Source of the DNA: Mesohalobacter salilacus
GTDB lineage: Bacteria; Bacteroidota; Bacteroidia; Flavobacteriales; Flavobacteriaceae
Length of the DNA stretch: 64,000 nt
Direction of reading: 5' to 3'
Assembly (NCBI GenBank): GCA_003931895.1
Contig: RRZV01000049.1
Coordinates: forward strand, 48,588-112,587
A program made the position numbers and the translations under genes. Shown in pieces: positions 14,977-22,750 of this stretch. A model generated the notes under the pieces. The model saw only the letters and a list, made by a program, of their open reading frames with translations. It was not told the DNA's origin and did not search any database. How positions within the stretch are numbered: position 1 is the first letter of the stretch; every line of letters starts with the position of its first letter.

Positions 14977-17900
14977 GTATAACAGTCTTGACGGTGAAAT
15001 TGTAAATAGAGAGGTTTTACAAAACATGCTAAATGAAGCCAAAGCTTCTAATATTGAAGTGGTTGCTCAAAAATTATCAAAGGCATTACAACATGATAGT
15101 TTGAGATTTAAAGTTCAACTAAAAGACAAATTAAATCCATTAGAAGCATTAGGGCTTAAAGGCTTGACTGAGTTGTTTGAAAAAGCACCAGACAAAACAT
15201 TAATTGGTCTACAAAAAGCAGTTACACCTAAAGAAATTTTCGACAATATTTCTAAAGATATATTAGATGCTATCGATAACTCTGGAGACTTAGAATGGCG
15301 AAAACCTTGGAAAAACAAGTATGGTTTTTCAGCTACAAATTTTGTATCTAAAAAGCCTTATTCGGGTATTAATTCACTTTATCTGAACTTAATATACCCA
15401 ATGATTAAAAATAGAAAATTTGATATTCCTTATTTCTTAACCTTTAAACAGATACAAAAAAATAAGGGTAAACTAAAAAAAGGATCTTCAGCCTTTAGAG
15501 TGTATTACTATGATCTATTTTACATTTTTGAGTCAGAAGAAACAGGTAAAATTTTTTCATACAAAGAAAAAGAGTTTGAAAAAGAACTTAGGGAAAAAGT
15601 AAAAAACACGTCATTTGACGACATTCCTTTAGATACACTAGTAGAAAACTCAACAAGGGCATTTATAAAATATTACAACGTGTTCAATGCTGATGACATA
15701 GAAGGCATTGATTGGGGAATAAGTCAAGTGAAAAACAAGGAAAAGGCAGAAAAAATTAAATCCGCTGAAGCTTTAATTGATGCTTATAAAGACAAACCCA
15801 ACGTATCTATTGAAAATTCTAATAGAGCGTTTTATTCTCCCCCTAAAGATCATTTGGTAATGCCAGAGCCAGAACAGTTTGATAACATTCAAGAATTTTA
15901 CTCAACCTATTTTCACGAGTTAATACACTCCACAGGCCACGAAAAAAGAACCGGGAGACTAAAAGGCGTAAAGGGAAAATTTGGCGACTTTGAATATTCA
16001 AAAGAAGAATTAGTTGCCGAGCTTGGCGCGGTCTTTTTATGTGCTGAAAGTGGTATTCTATATCATACTTTAGACAATTCAAAAGCTTATCTACAAGGTT
16101 GGAAAAAAAGACTTAAAAAAAACATAGAAGAAAACAACAGATTTTTTACTCAGGCAGCGGCTCAAGCTCAAGCCGCAGTTAATTATATGCTGAAAGATTA
16201 CCAACCAGAATTTATAAGTGTTAATAACAAAAAGTTAAAACCAAAAGATAAAAGTCAAAATTTTAAACCAGGCGTATATCATAGAGTATTTGTCATTCCT
16301 AAAACTGGAGATAAAGTTACAGATCATCAATTTATCAAAACAAAAAAAGAAGCTGAAAAAATATATAATTCCTACTTAAAAAAAGATAACGTTGAAATTT
16401 TAACTTGGGAAAAAAGAACCTACAACAAAAATAAACAAGTTACGTCGGTTGAAGATGTAAAAATACAGGCTTTTCCAGACCATAAAAAAACCAACAATAA
16501 GAAGACTTCAAAAAAAAAGAAAGCTAAATTTAAAGTAGGCGATAAGGTGCTTTTCACAAACAAACCTCTAAAGATTATATCTAAAAAGTATGAAAGTGGC
16601 GTTTGGCTATATCAAGCTAATGACGGGAACGAATATGTAGAATCAATGCTAAATAAGCCCAAGGCTGAAAGCAACAAAAAAAATACAGTCAAAACTACAG
16701 CCAAAAACAGTCAAAAAAACAAAAAAACCAACAATAATAAGGCTTCATCAAAATCAAAGCCTAAAAAAACTACAGTCAAAACTACAGTCAAAAAAGACAA
16801 TAATACACTTGTAGTTAAAACTTCAAGCATTAAAACAGACGAAAAACGCTTTCAAAATCGAAGCAAATTAAATCAAAGATTGGTCAATCAAATTGTAAAT
16901 AATTTTAGTCTAGCTCAGTTTGATCCTCCGGTAGTATGGAAAGACCCTAAAGACAACAAAACATATATTTTAGCCGGTCATCACCGCCTAGAAGCAATTA
17001 AACGCCTGGACAAAAAAGAAATACCAGTCAGATATTTTGAGGGCACAGAAAAACAAGCAATACGCTTTGCAAAAGTAGAAAGCAACGCCAACAGAACACT
17101 TGAAACACCCTTTGAGCGAGCTAAAATTTACCGTGAAATGATTAATGACGGCGTAAGTAAAAAAGAGCTTGAAAAAAAGGCTAAAATTGAGGGTAAAAAC
17201 AAAAATTTCATTTTAAATCTGGCGCATTTAAGCGACAATGGAATAGTTATATCAACATTACAAGCTTTAGAAAATGGCCAAGACGTGCAAGATCAGCAAA
17301 CACTAAACAAAGTTGCAGATTGGATAGGCCAAGCGAGGCGACAATTTACAGATTTGAGCAATGCCCACGAAAGGGAAATGTTTGATTTTTTAATGGATAA
17401 TAAAGCGTCTAAACGCATCACAACTAAAGTTGAGTTTTTACAAAAAATAAATTCAATCGTTCAAACTTTAGATTTTAATAAAAACAAGCCGTTAAATTTA
17501 AAACGCTTCAAATTTAAGAGCGAGGGCGAAAATCAATTTGATGAAGAAGTACGCGAACTCAAATCAAATATTAATGACGCTTTAGATAAAATTCAATATA
17601 TTAAAAATCGTTTTACTGATTCATCACGTAGTGATTTTATAAGTCAAGATAAAGAAAATTTTGATAGCCTTAGAGAATTAGCAGACGGCAATATTAAAGA
17701 TTTAAACGATGACATAAAAGTTTGGCAAAAAAAGCTAATAGAGCTTCAACGCAATAAATCTAAATTTATTAACGCTGGATCAAATCAAGGTGCTTTATTT
17801 GGCGCTAAAAAGGGTTTAAGACAACCTAAATCTATTTCAGTAAAACCAAACCCTACCTTAAAAGAAGCTAAAGATTATGCCCTAGAAAAATATGCTGGCA

Positions 17901-19771
17901 AAAAATATTTTAATAAAGACATTGGTAAGCATATTAACGTATCTAAAAGTAATATTAAAAAAGCTGCATCTGGAAGAGGACAAACCAATCTCAATCGAAG
18001 ATTATTATTATATGTAATTGATAGAATAATACAATCATCAAGACTTATTAAAACAGAAGTTAATCGAAATGAAATAAATAAAAACTCTTACATTACTAAT
18101 GGTAAAATTGTAATAAACAATAGGGTAATTAATTATAGACTTAGATTAAATGAAGGCGGAAATGGTGTAATATACTATGATCACTATGGAATAGAAATAA
18201 AAAAGAGTGCAATTACGGAGCCTAATAAAGGTTATCCGTCTATCGAAAGCACTCTCAATAACAAATATAAGAAAAACAACGGCTTAAACCAAAGTTTTAC
18301 CAAAAATTCTAAAACCTACAAACGCAAAAAATCAGCTTGGAGCAGCACACGCAAAGCATGGCAAGACGTAGCCAAAAAGTCAGGTTTGCATCACACTCAG
18401 GTAAAAAGCAAACATACTGAAAAATGGTATGTTTGGGAAGTTATAAATGGCTTAAGAGTACCTAAAAATGAAGCCTGGTGTCCAAAATACCACCAATTTA
18501 AAAACAAACCTCAAAAAGCAATAAAGCATTTAATGAAGGTTAAAAAAGGCGATGCAGTTTCAGCACTATTTAGGGAAGATATTGGATATATAGATATTAT
18601 TTGGGGAGAAAACGACCCAATAACAAACAAAGGGTTTGGCTTAAAACACATTATTGAAAAGCACGGAAATGAAATTAAAGAATTAGGTTTTAAAGTTGAA
18701 AATTTTATTCCTATAATAGTTCTGTTTGGAAACTACAATCAGTCTAAAAAAAATAAAAATAGAATAGAACTGACTGGGGACACTTTCAAAATAGTTATTT
18801 CTAAAAAAGCATTTGGAAAAGATAAAAACTTCGTGTTAACGGCTTTTGATTTAAGACCTAGCAAAAAGAAAGGTTTAATGGGTGTTTTTGAAGATATTAA
18901 TGTAGAAAAACTAAGGAAACACAACAAAAATGTTATTGGTGCTGGTTTTACGATGCCTCCGCTGTATAGCTCAACCTTAGTTTCTGATTACAAAAATAGT
19001 AAAAACAAAGATTTGGGGCAAACTGTTACCAAAAATTCTAAAATTCAAAATGGTGCTTCGCTAAATAATGATGTTGAACCTGAGTTTTGGGAGATAGGTG
19101 GAGAAACAGGAAAGTTTTTACAAAGAGTTGAAAAAAAACCTACTCATTCTATAGCTATTACTCTTGATGGGGATAAAGGATCGGGTAAGACTACTACTAT
19201 TTATAAGTTTATGAATGATTTTAGTAAAGCCGGAAAAACCCTTTGTGCTACATTAGAAATTTCTCCTGATAGTATTCTTACAACAGAAAAAAAAGAACAA
19301 TATATTGATGATCCTGGCCTAGTAGATTTTATTGGCGACTTTGACAATAAACAAGAGTTTTATGAAATTATACAAGATTATGATTTTATTTTCATTGATA
19401 GCTGGCAAAAACTATTAGAAATGATCGGATTTATTAATTTCGATATCGACTTAAGAAAAAAATTTGATGGTAAAGTTTTTGTGGTAGTTTTTCAACAAAC
19501 TACAAACGGCAAAACTCGTGGTGGTGCTAAAATTGGTTTTGATGGCGATATCATTATTAAAGTTACAAAAGAAAAAGTATTTACGGATAATTTTGCTTGG
19601 TTTGACAAGCATAGATACACGTTAGTTGATACTAGTGATATTCGCTATAATGTTGCTAGCGGAAAAGTGCATTTTTCAAGCGATACAACAAACAATACAG
19701 AAGAAAACACAACTTCAGAAAACGACGCATCTAAAAATATTGATGTAGATTCTAACTTTGTTATAAGTTAA
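14960..19771 (+). CDS. 1603-residue polyvalent protein (ArdC-like antirestriction, peptidase, ParB, nuclease folds, P-loop ATPase)
   Basis: Domains in order: an ArdC-type N-terminal ssDNA-binding region (about 92-200, EWRKPWKNKYGFSATNF); a zincin peptidase with HELIHSTGH at 319-327 and a downstream glutamate in EELVAELGA; Lys-rich linkers around an SH3-like patch (FKVGDKVLFTN); a ParB-like domain with AGHHR at 672-676; a long helical region; a BECR-type fold (about 980-1100); a second one with GLKHIIEKHG near 1228; and a P-loop ATPase with GDKGSGKT at 1404-1411 and a Walker B-like FIFIDS. Such polyvalent proteins are known from phages and conjugative elements and are thought to enter the new host with the DNA and protect it. 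The last domain might alternatively serve DNA packaging. The 3' end overlaps the convergent integrase gene by 11 bases. Confidence 0.8.
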   Translation: MNLINKYNSLDGEIVNREVLQNMLNEAKASNIEVVAQKLSKALQHDSLRFKVQLKDKLNPLEALGLKGLTELFEKAPDKTLIGLQKAVTPKEIFDNISKDILDAIDNSGDLEWRKPWKNKYGFSATNFVSKKPYSGINSLYLNLIYPMIKNRKFDIPYFLTFKQIQKNKGKLKKGSSAFRVYYYDLFYIFESEETGKIFSYKEKEFEKELREKVKNTSFDDIPLDTLVENSTRAFIKYYNVFNADDIEGIDWGISQVKNKEKAEKIKSAEALIDAYKDKPNVSIENSNRAFYSPPKDHLVMPEPEQFDNIQEFYSTYFHELIHSTGHEKRTGRLKGVKGKFGDFEYSKEELVAELGAVFLCAESGILYHTLDNSKAYLQGWKKRLKKNIEENNRFFTQAAAQAQAAVNYMLKDYQPEFISVNNKKLKPKDKSQNFKPGVYHRVFVIPKTGDKVTDHQFIKTKKEAEKIYNSYLKKDNVEILTWEKRTYNKNKQVTSVEDVKIQAFPDHKKTNNKKTSKKKKAKFKVGDKVLFTNKPLKIISKKYESGVWLYQANDGNEYVESMLNKPKAESNKKNTVKTTAKNSQKNKKTNNNKASSKSKPKKTTVKTTVKKDNNTLVVKTSSIKTDEKRFQNRSKLNQRLVNQIVNNFSLAQFDPPVVWKDPKDNKTYILAGHHRLEAIKRLDKKEIPVRYFEGTEKQAIRFAKVESNANRTLETPFERAKIYREMINDGVSKKELEKKAKIEGKNKNFILNLAHLSDNGIVISTLQALENGQDVQDQQTLNKVADWIGQARRQFTDLSNAHEREMFDFLMDNKASKRITTKVEFLQKINSIVQTLDFNKNKPLNLKRFKFKSEGENQFDEEVRELKSNINDALDKIQYIKNRFTDSSRSDFISQDKENFDSLRELADGNIKDLNDDIKVWQKKLIELQRNKSKFINAGSNQGALFGAKKGLRQPKSISVKPNPTLKEAKDYALEKYAGKKYFNKDIGKHINVSKSNIKKAASGRGQTNLNRRLLLYVIDRIIQSSRLIKTEVNRNEINKNSYITNGKIVINNRVINYRLRLNEGGNGVIYYDHYGIEIKKSAITEPNKGYPSIESTLNNKYKKNNGLNQSFTKNSKTYKRKKSAWSSTRKAWQDVAKKSGLHHTQVKSKHTEKWYVWEVINGLRVPKNEAWCPKYHQFKNKPQKAIKHLMKVKKGDAVSALFREDIGYIDIIWGENDPITNKGFGLKHIIEKHGNEIKELGFKVENFIPIIVLFGNYNQSKKNKNRIELTGDTFKIVISKKAFGKDKNFVLTAFDLRPSKKKGLMGVFEDINVEKLRKHNKNVIGAGFTMPPLYSSTLVSDYKNSKNKDLGQTVTKNSKIQNGASLNNDVEPEFWEIGGETGKFLQRVEKKPTHSIAITLDGDKGSGKTTTIYKFMNDFSKAGKTLCATLEISPDSILTTEKKEQYIDDPGLVDFIGDFDNKQEFYEIIQDYDFIFIDSWQKLLEMIGFINFDIDLRKKFDGKVFVVVFQQTTNGKTRGGAKIGFDGDIIIKVTKEKVFTDNFAWFDKHRYTLVDTSDIRYNVASGKVHFSSDTTNNTEENTTSENDASKNIDVDSNFVIS

Positions 19772-21041
19772 TGCTATACCTGTGTCCATAATCTTTAGGT
19801 AACATTGATCCAATGTCTCTAAGGTAATTTCTAAGACCAGATAAACTTTTATGCCTGGTTATAGGTAGCATTTTTAATTGAGCTTCGGTTTCGGTTAATC
19901 CTTCATCTATAAACGACTTGTAAATATCTAACGCAAAAGAATGTCGGAAGGAATAAATTGAATAATCATCTCCAAAATTAAACTTCTTTTTTACCACTTT
20001 AAAAGCGTCTGAAAAATGCTTTGTTTTGGTAGTTTCTCCAACATTCCAGGCACCAGCTTTTTTGTTTAAAGTCATTAAATAGTGGTCTGGTTTTGCATTT
20101 AAGTACAATCTACTTTTTATCACTTCCTTTAAAGCATTAATTATAAAAACATGGGAGACTTTTTGAGTTTTGGTTTTTACGTATAACAAGTTGTCTTTCA
20201 AATGAACATCTCCGACTTTTATACGGCATATTTCAACCGGCCTTAAAAAAGCATAACCAACAAAACGAATATAATCCAACAAAACAGGATCATTTTTCTC
20301 TAAATACTTTTTAATATCTTGGATTTGAGTTGGTGTAAATGGTTTGTTTTTAACTGGATTAGTTTTTCTTTTTTTGATTACACTTAATGGATTGGTCTCA
20401 ACAATAAGATCATTGACTAGAAAAGAAAATAAACTAGACAAACAAGCTCTGTAATTATTAATGGTTTTGGCGTTTAGCCCTTTATCTTCAAGATTATTTA
20501 AAAAAACAATAAAATGTTTAGTTGTTATGCTTTTAACTGGATAGTTTATAAAGCCATTTGATTTAGCAAAAGTCTTAAATTTCTCAGTTCGGCTTTCCCA
20601 ATCCTTGTAAGTGTTGTCAGCAACGGTTTTCTTTTTAGTGGCCAGGGCATAATCTAAAGCATCATTGAGATTATAAGATTTTTCAAGCTCTGTTAGGTCT
20701 GTGGTTCTTTGTTTTTCGTAAGGATTGAAACCAGAAGCAAGTAATTCGGTATAGACTTCAATTAAGTTTTTGCCGTATTTTTTTCGTTCAGCTACAGTTT
20801 TAAGTCGATTAATACCATGTTTCACTGCAAATTTACTTTTAGAATCTAAGGCGTTGGTTTCAGGATTTCTAAAGTAGTAATAAACATACCAATATTTACC
20901 TTTTGCAACTGTAGGCTTGCCGTTTTTGTCTTTTGGAATAAATAGTTTAGGTAAAGTGTATTGCTTAGGCATTGGTCTAATTTCAATAACTTTAGGTACG
21001 ATTTTAGGCTCGTTTACCTTTAATTTGATAATTTTAGTCAT
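19761..21041 (-). CDS. Tyrosine recombinase (integrase of the element)
   Basis: This 426-residue protein has an N-terminal Arm-type region, a SAM-like core-binding domain (about 125-225, TYKDWESRTEKFKTFA) and a catalytic domain with Arg in FLRPVEICRI, Lys in VKTKTQK, the YSFRHSFA box, the RHKSLSGLRNYL box and its Tyr nucleophile. It is the phage-type integrase of Bacteroidota. The gene starts 45 bases from the 3' end of a tRNA-fMet gene on the same strand, the expected geometry for an element inserted at a tRNA 3' end. It integrates and, with a directionality factor not seen here, excises the element. Confidence 0.92.
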   Translation of the reverse strand: MTKIIKLKVNEPKIVPKVIEIRPMPKQYTLPKLFIPKDKNGKPTVAKGKYWYVYYYFRNPETNALDSKSKFAVKHGINRLKTVAERKKYGKNLIEVYTELLASGFNPYEKQRTTDLTELEKSYNLNDALDYALATKKKTVADNTYKDWESRTEKFKTFAKSNGFINYPVKSITTKHFIVFLNNLEDKGLNAKTINNYRACLSSLFSFLVNDLIVETNPLSVIKKRKTNPVKNKPFTPTQIQDIKKYLEKNDPVLLDYIRFVGYAFLRPVEICRIKVGDVHLKDNLLYVKTKTQKVSHVFIINALKEVIKSRLYLNAKPDHYLMTLNKKAGAWNVGETTKTKHFSDAFKVVKKKFNFGDDYSIYSFRHSFALDIYKSFIDEGLTETEAQLKMLPITRHKSLSGLRNYLRDIGSMLPKDYGHRYSINL

Positions 21042-21043
21042 AA

Positions 21044-21079
21044 AAAAAGGTTGTTAAACTGCTGTTTATCAACCTTTTT
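21044..21079 (-). terminator. Terminator between tRNA-fMet and integrase
   Basis: Arms AAAAAGGTTG (21044-21053) and CAACCTTTTT (21070-21079) pair perfectly, and an inner TAAAC/GTTTA stem extends the hairpin. Read from the tRNA side (minus strand) it ends in a T-run. It should stop tRNA transcripts before the integrase gene, whose ATG begins three bases beyond the hairpin. Confidence 0.75.
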
Positions 21080-21085
21080 ATTTAG

Positions 21086-21158
<73 letters not shown>

Positions 21159-21190
21159 ATATATTTTAATATTTTTAGAACTTCTTTCAA

Positions 21191-21264
21191 ACTCGAACCA
21201 GCGTCCGCCTCAGGCAGATATGAGCCCGATGAGCCTCTTCCGATACTTCGGGACTCTACCCCGC
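21191..21264 (-). pseudogene. Degenerate tRNA-fMet copy interrupted by two short palindromes
   Basis: This sequence matches the intact tRNA-fMet in the 5' acceptor strand (GCGGGGTAGAG), the anticodon loop (GGGCTCAT) and the T arm (CGCTGGTTCGAGT) but lacks the 3' acceptor strand. The D-loop region is replaced by 19 bases containing CCGATACTTCGG (21235-21253), and the 3' anticodon stem/variable loop by 16 bases containing TCCGCCTCAGGC (21204-21219). It cannot fold as a tRNA. It lies 32 bases upstream of the intact gene in the same transcription direction. Confidence 0.8.
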
Positions 21265-21302
21265 AATATATTTTTGAAAATTACTTTTCTAATTGCGGGT
21301 TG

Positions 21303-21334
21303 CAAATATAAGAATAATTTTAGTTTTGAACAAA
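21303..21334 (-). promoter_or_regulatory. Bacteroidota-type promoter for the tRNA-fMet unit
   Basis: On the minus strand a TTTG (-33 box, plus-strand 21331-21334) is followed after 20 bases by TATATTTG (-7 box, plus-strand 21303-21310), the classic Bacteroidota sigma pattern. Transcription would run through the degenerate tRNA and then the intact tRNA-fMet. Confidence 0.7.
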
Positions 21335-21348
21335 ATAATTCAAAAGTA

Positions 21349-21678
21349 TTACATCTTAGATTTTATAGCCTCTAATTCAGATTTAATATGCTTTAATTTT
21401 CTTACCAAATCATAGTTGTCCAGCGTACTGCCTTTATGAGTTTTTAGGTGTTGCTTGGCACCTTCTAAAGTGAAGCCACGTTCTTTTACCAAATGGTAGA
21501 TTTGTTCAAAGTTTTTAATATCTTCAGGCGTAAATTTTCTGTTACCCTTAGCATTTTTCTTTGGTTTGATGATATCAAATTCTTTTTCCCAAAATCGAAT
21601 TAATGATGTGTTGACATCAAACGATTTGGCAACTTCGCCTATGTTGTAGTACAGTTTTTCTGGTAGGTCAACTTTCAT
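21349..21678 (-). CDS. MerR-family transcriptional regulator
   Basis: This 109-residue protein has an N-terminal winged helix (YYNIGEVAKSFDVNTSLIRFWEKEF) with the wing NRKFTPEDI, the MerR signature, then helices of the dimerisation arm (FTLEGAKQHLKTH). It has no effector-binding domain or metal-binding cysteines, so its signal is unknown. It starts 4 bases after the end of the M23 peptidase gene, so the two form an operon; this pair next to alaS is a familiar flavobacterial arrangement. Confidence 0.88.
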   Translation of the reverse strand: MKVDLPEKLYYNIGEVAKSFDVNTSLIRFWEKEFDIIKPKKNAKGNRKFTPEDIKNFEQIYHLVKERGFTLEGAKQHLKTHKGSTLDNYDLVRKLKHIKSELEAIKSKM

Positions 21679-21682
21679 ATAA

Positions 21683-22660
21683 TTAATCCAAAGACTGATT
21701 TTCTAAAGCAGAGTTATTGATCATCGCTTCAAATTGTTCTGGTGTCAAGTCATTGAAATAATGATAAATAGGATTAACGTGACGACCATTTTTCAAAACT
21801 TCGTAATGCAAGTGAGGCGCAGTTGATTTACCAGTATTACCCACATAACCTATAATATCACCTCGCTTTACAGTTTGTCCTCGATACACTTTAATTTCAC
21901 TGAGATGCCCATAAAGGGTTTCGTAATTAAAGCCATGGTCTAAAACAATGTGATTACCATAACCTCTTCTAGAGCGCTTTACACTTTTTACTCTTGCATT
22001 ACCTGTAGCGAAAACTGCAGTGCCCTTAGGTGCGGAGAAATCCATACCTGTGTGCATTTTTCTGGTTTTGTAAATAGGGTCTATACGCATACCGTAACCT
22101 GATGCCATTCTCTTTAAATCTTTGTTTTGCACAGGCTGTATTGCTGGAATTGATGCGAGTTGTTCTTCTTTATTCAAAGCATATTCAACTATTTCATCAA
22201 GTGATTTAGACTGAACTACAACGCGTTTTTTGAGTTGATCAAGTCGTTTTTTAGTTTCAATTATAACTTCAGAATTGCTATAGCCTTCAAGATTTTTATA
22301 GCGATTTACCCCACCAAAACCGGATTTCCGTTGTTCTTCAGAAATGGGGTCGGCTTCAAAATAAACCCTGTATATTTTATTATCGCGCTCCTCTAATTCT
22401 TTAACAACGCCCGTAATTTGTTCCATTTCTCTATTCATCATTTCGTATTGAAATGTCATTTGGTCAAGCTCTCGTTTATAGGCTTTTTCTTTTGGAGTTT
22501 CAATTCCAGGTATATTAAGATAGACTATTAACAGCAGTATACTTGCTACCAAAGTCCCCAAAATAAACAAAAGGGTAAGTCCAAAGGTTTTACCTTTCTT
22601 ACGTTCTATCTTACGATAAGAGAGTGTTTCGGTATCGTAATAATATTTTACCTTTCGCAT
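21683..22660 (-). CDS. M23-family murein endopeptidase with membrane anchor
   Basis: This 325-residue protein has one N-terminal span (about 26-48, TFGLTLLFILGTLVASILLLIV), a coiled-coil region (about 55-175), then a complete LytM/M23 domain with the zinc ligands HTGMD (His and Asp), LYGHL and HLHYEV. It would cleave peptide cross-links of peptidoglycan in the periplasm, or act as a divisome-type regulator. The catalytic residues look intact. It is transcribed divergently from alaS and heads an operon with the MerR regulator. Confidence 0.9.
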   Translation of the reverse strand: MRKVKYYYDTETLSYRKIERKKGKTFGLTLLFILGTLVASILLLIVYLNIPGIETPKEKAYKRELDQMTFQYEMMNREMEQITGVVKELEERDNKIYRVYFEADPISEEQRKSGFGGVNRYKNLEGYSNSEVIIETKKRLDQLKKRVVVQSKSLDEIVEYALNKEEQLASIPAIQPVQNKDLKRMASGYGMRIDPIYKTRKMHTGMDFSAPKGTAVFATGNARVKSVKRSRRGYGNHIVLDHGFNYETLYGHLSEIKVYRGQTVKRGDIIGYVGNTGKSTAPHLHYEVLKNGRHVNPIYHYFNDLTPEQFEAMINNSALENQSLD

Positions 22661-22674
22661 TCTTAAATTTATAT

Positions 22675-22711
22675 TACTTTTGCGTCATCGCTTATTAACA
22701 TTGCAAATATA
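22675..22711. promoter_or_regulatory. Divergent promoter region for M23 peptidase and alaS
   Basis: The plus strand carries TACTTTTG at 22675-22682, with a TTTC 18 bases upstream, pointing to alaS. The minus strand carries TATATTTG (plus-strand 22704-22711), pointing to the M23 gene. Both fit the TAnnTTTG -7 consensus of Bacteroidota. The -33 boxes are weak, so start sites are approximate. Confidence 0.5.
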
Positions 22712-22750
22712 ATAAAATTCAATACTTATTCAGGTTAAGCCATATTGCCT

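Noticed and set aside
1..21041. Integrative conjugative element
   Set aside because: No relaxase, coupling protein, VirB4 or Tra gene is visible, while a lysozyme, a fibre and structural-like genes are. The part left of the window could still change this.
21191..21264. Functional second tRNA-Met
   Set aside because: The 3' acceptor strand is missing and both the D arm and the anticodon stem are disrupted.
22745..22750. TTG start for alaS adding two residues
   Set aside because: The ATG at 22751 gives the standard AlaRS N-terminus.
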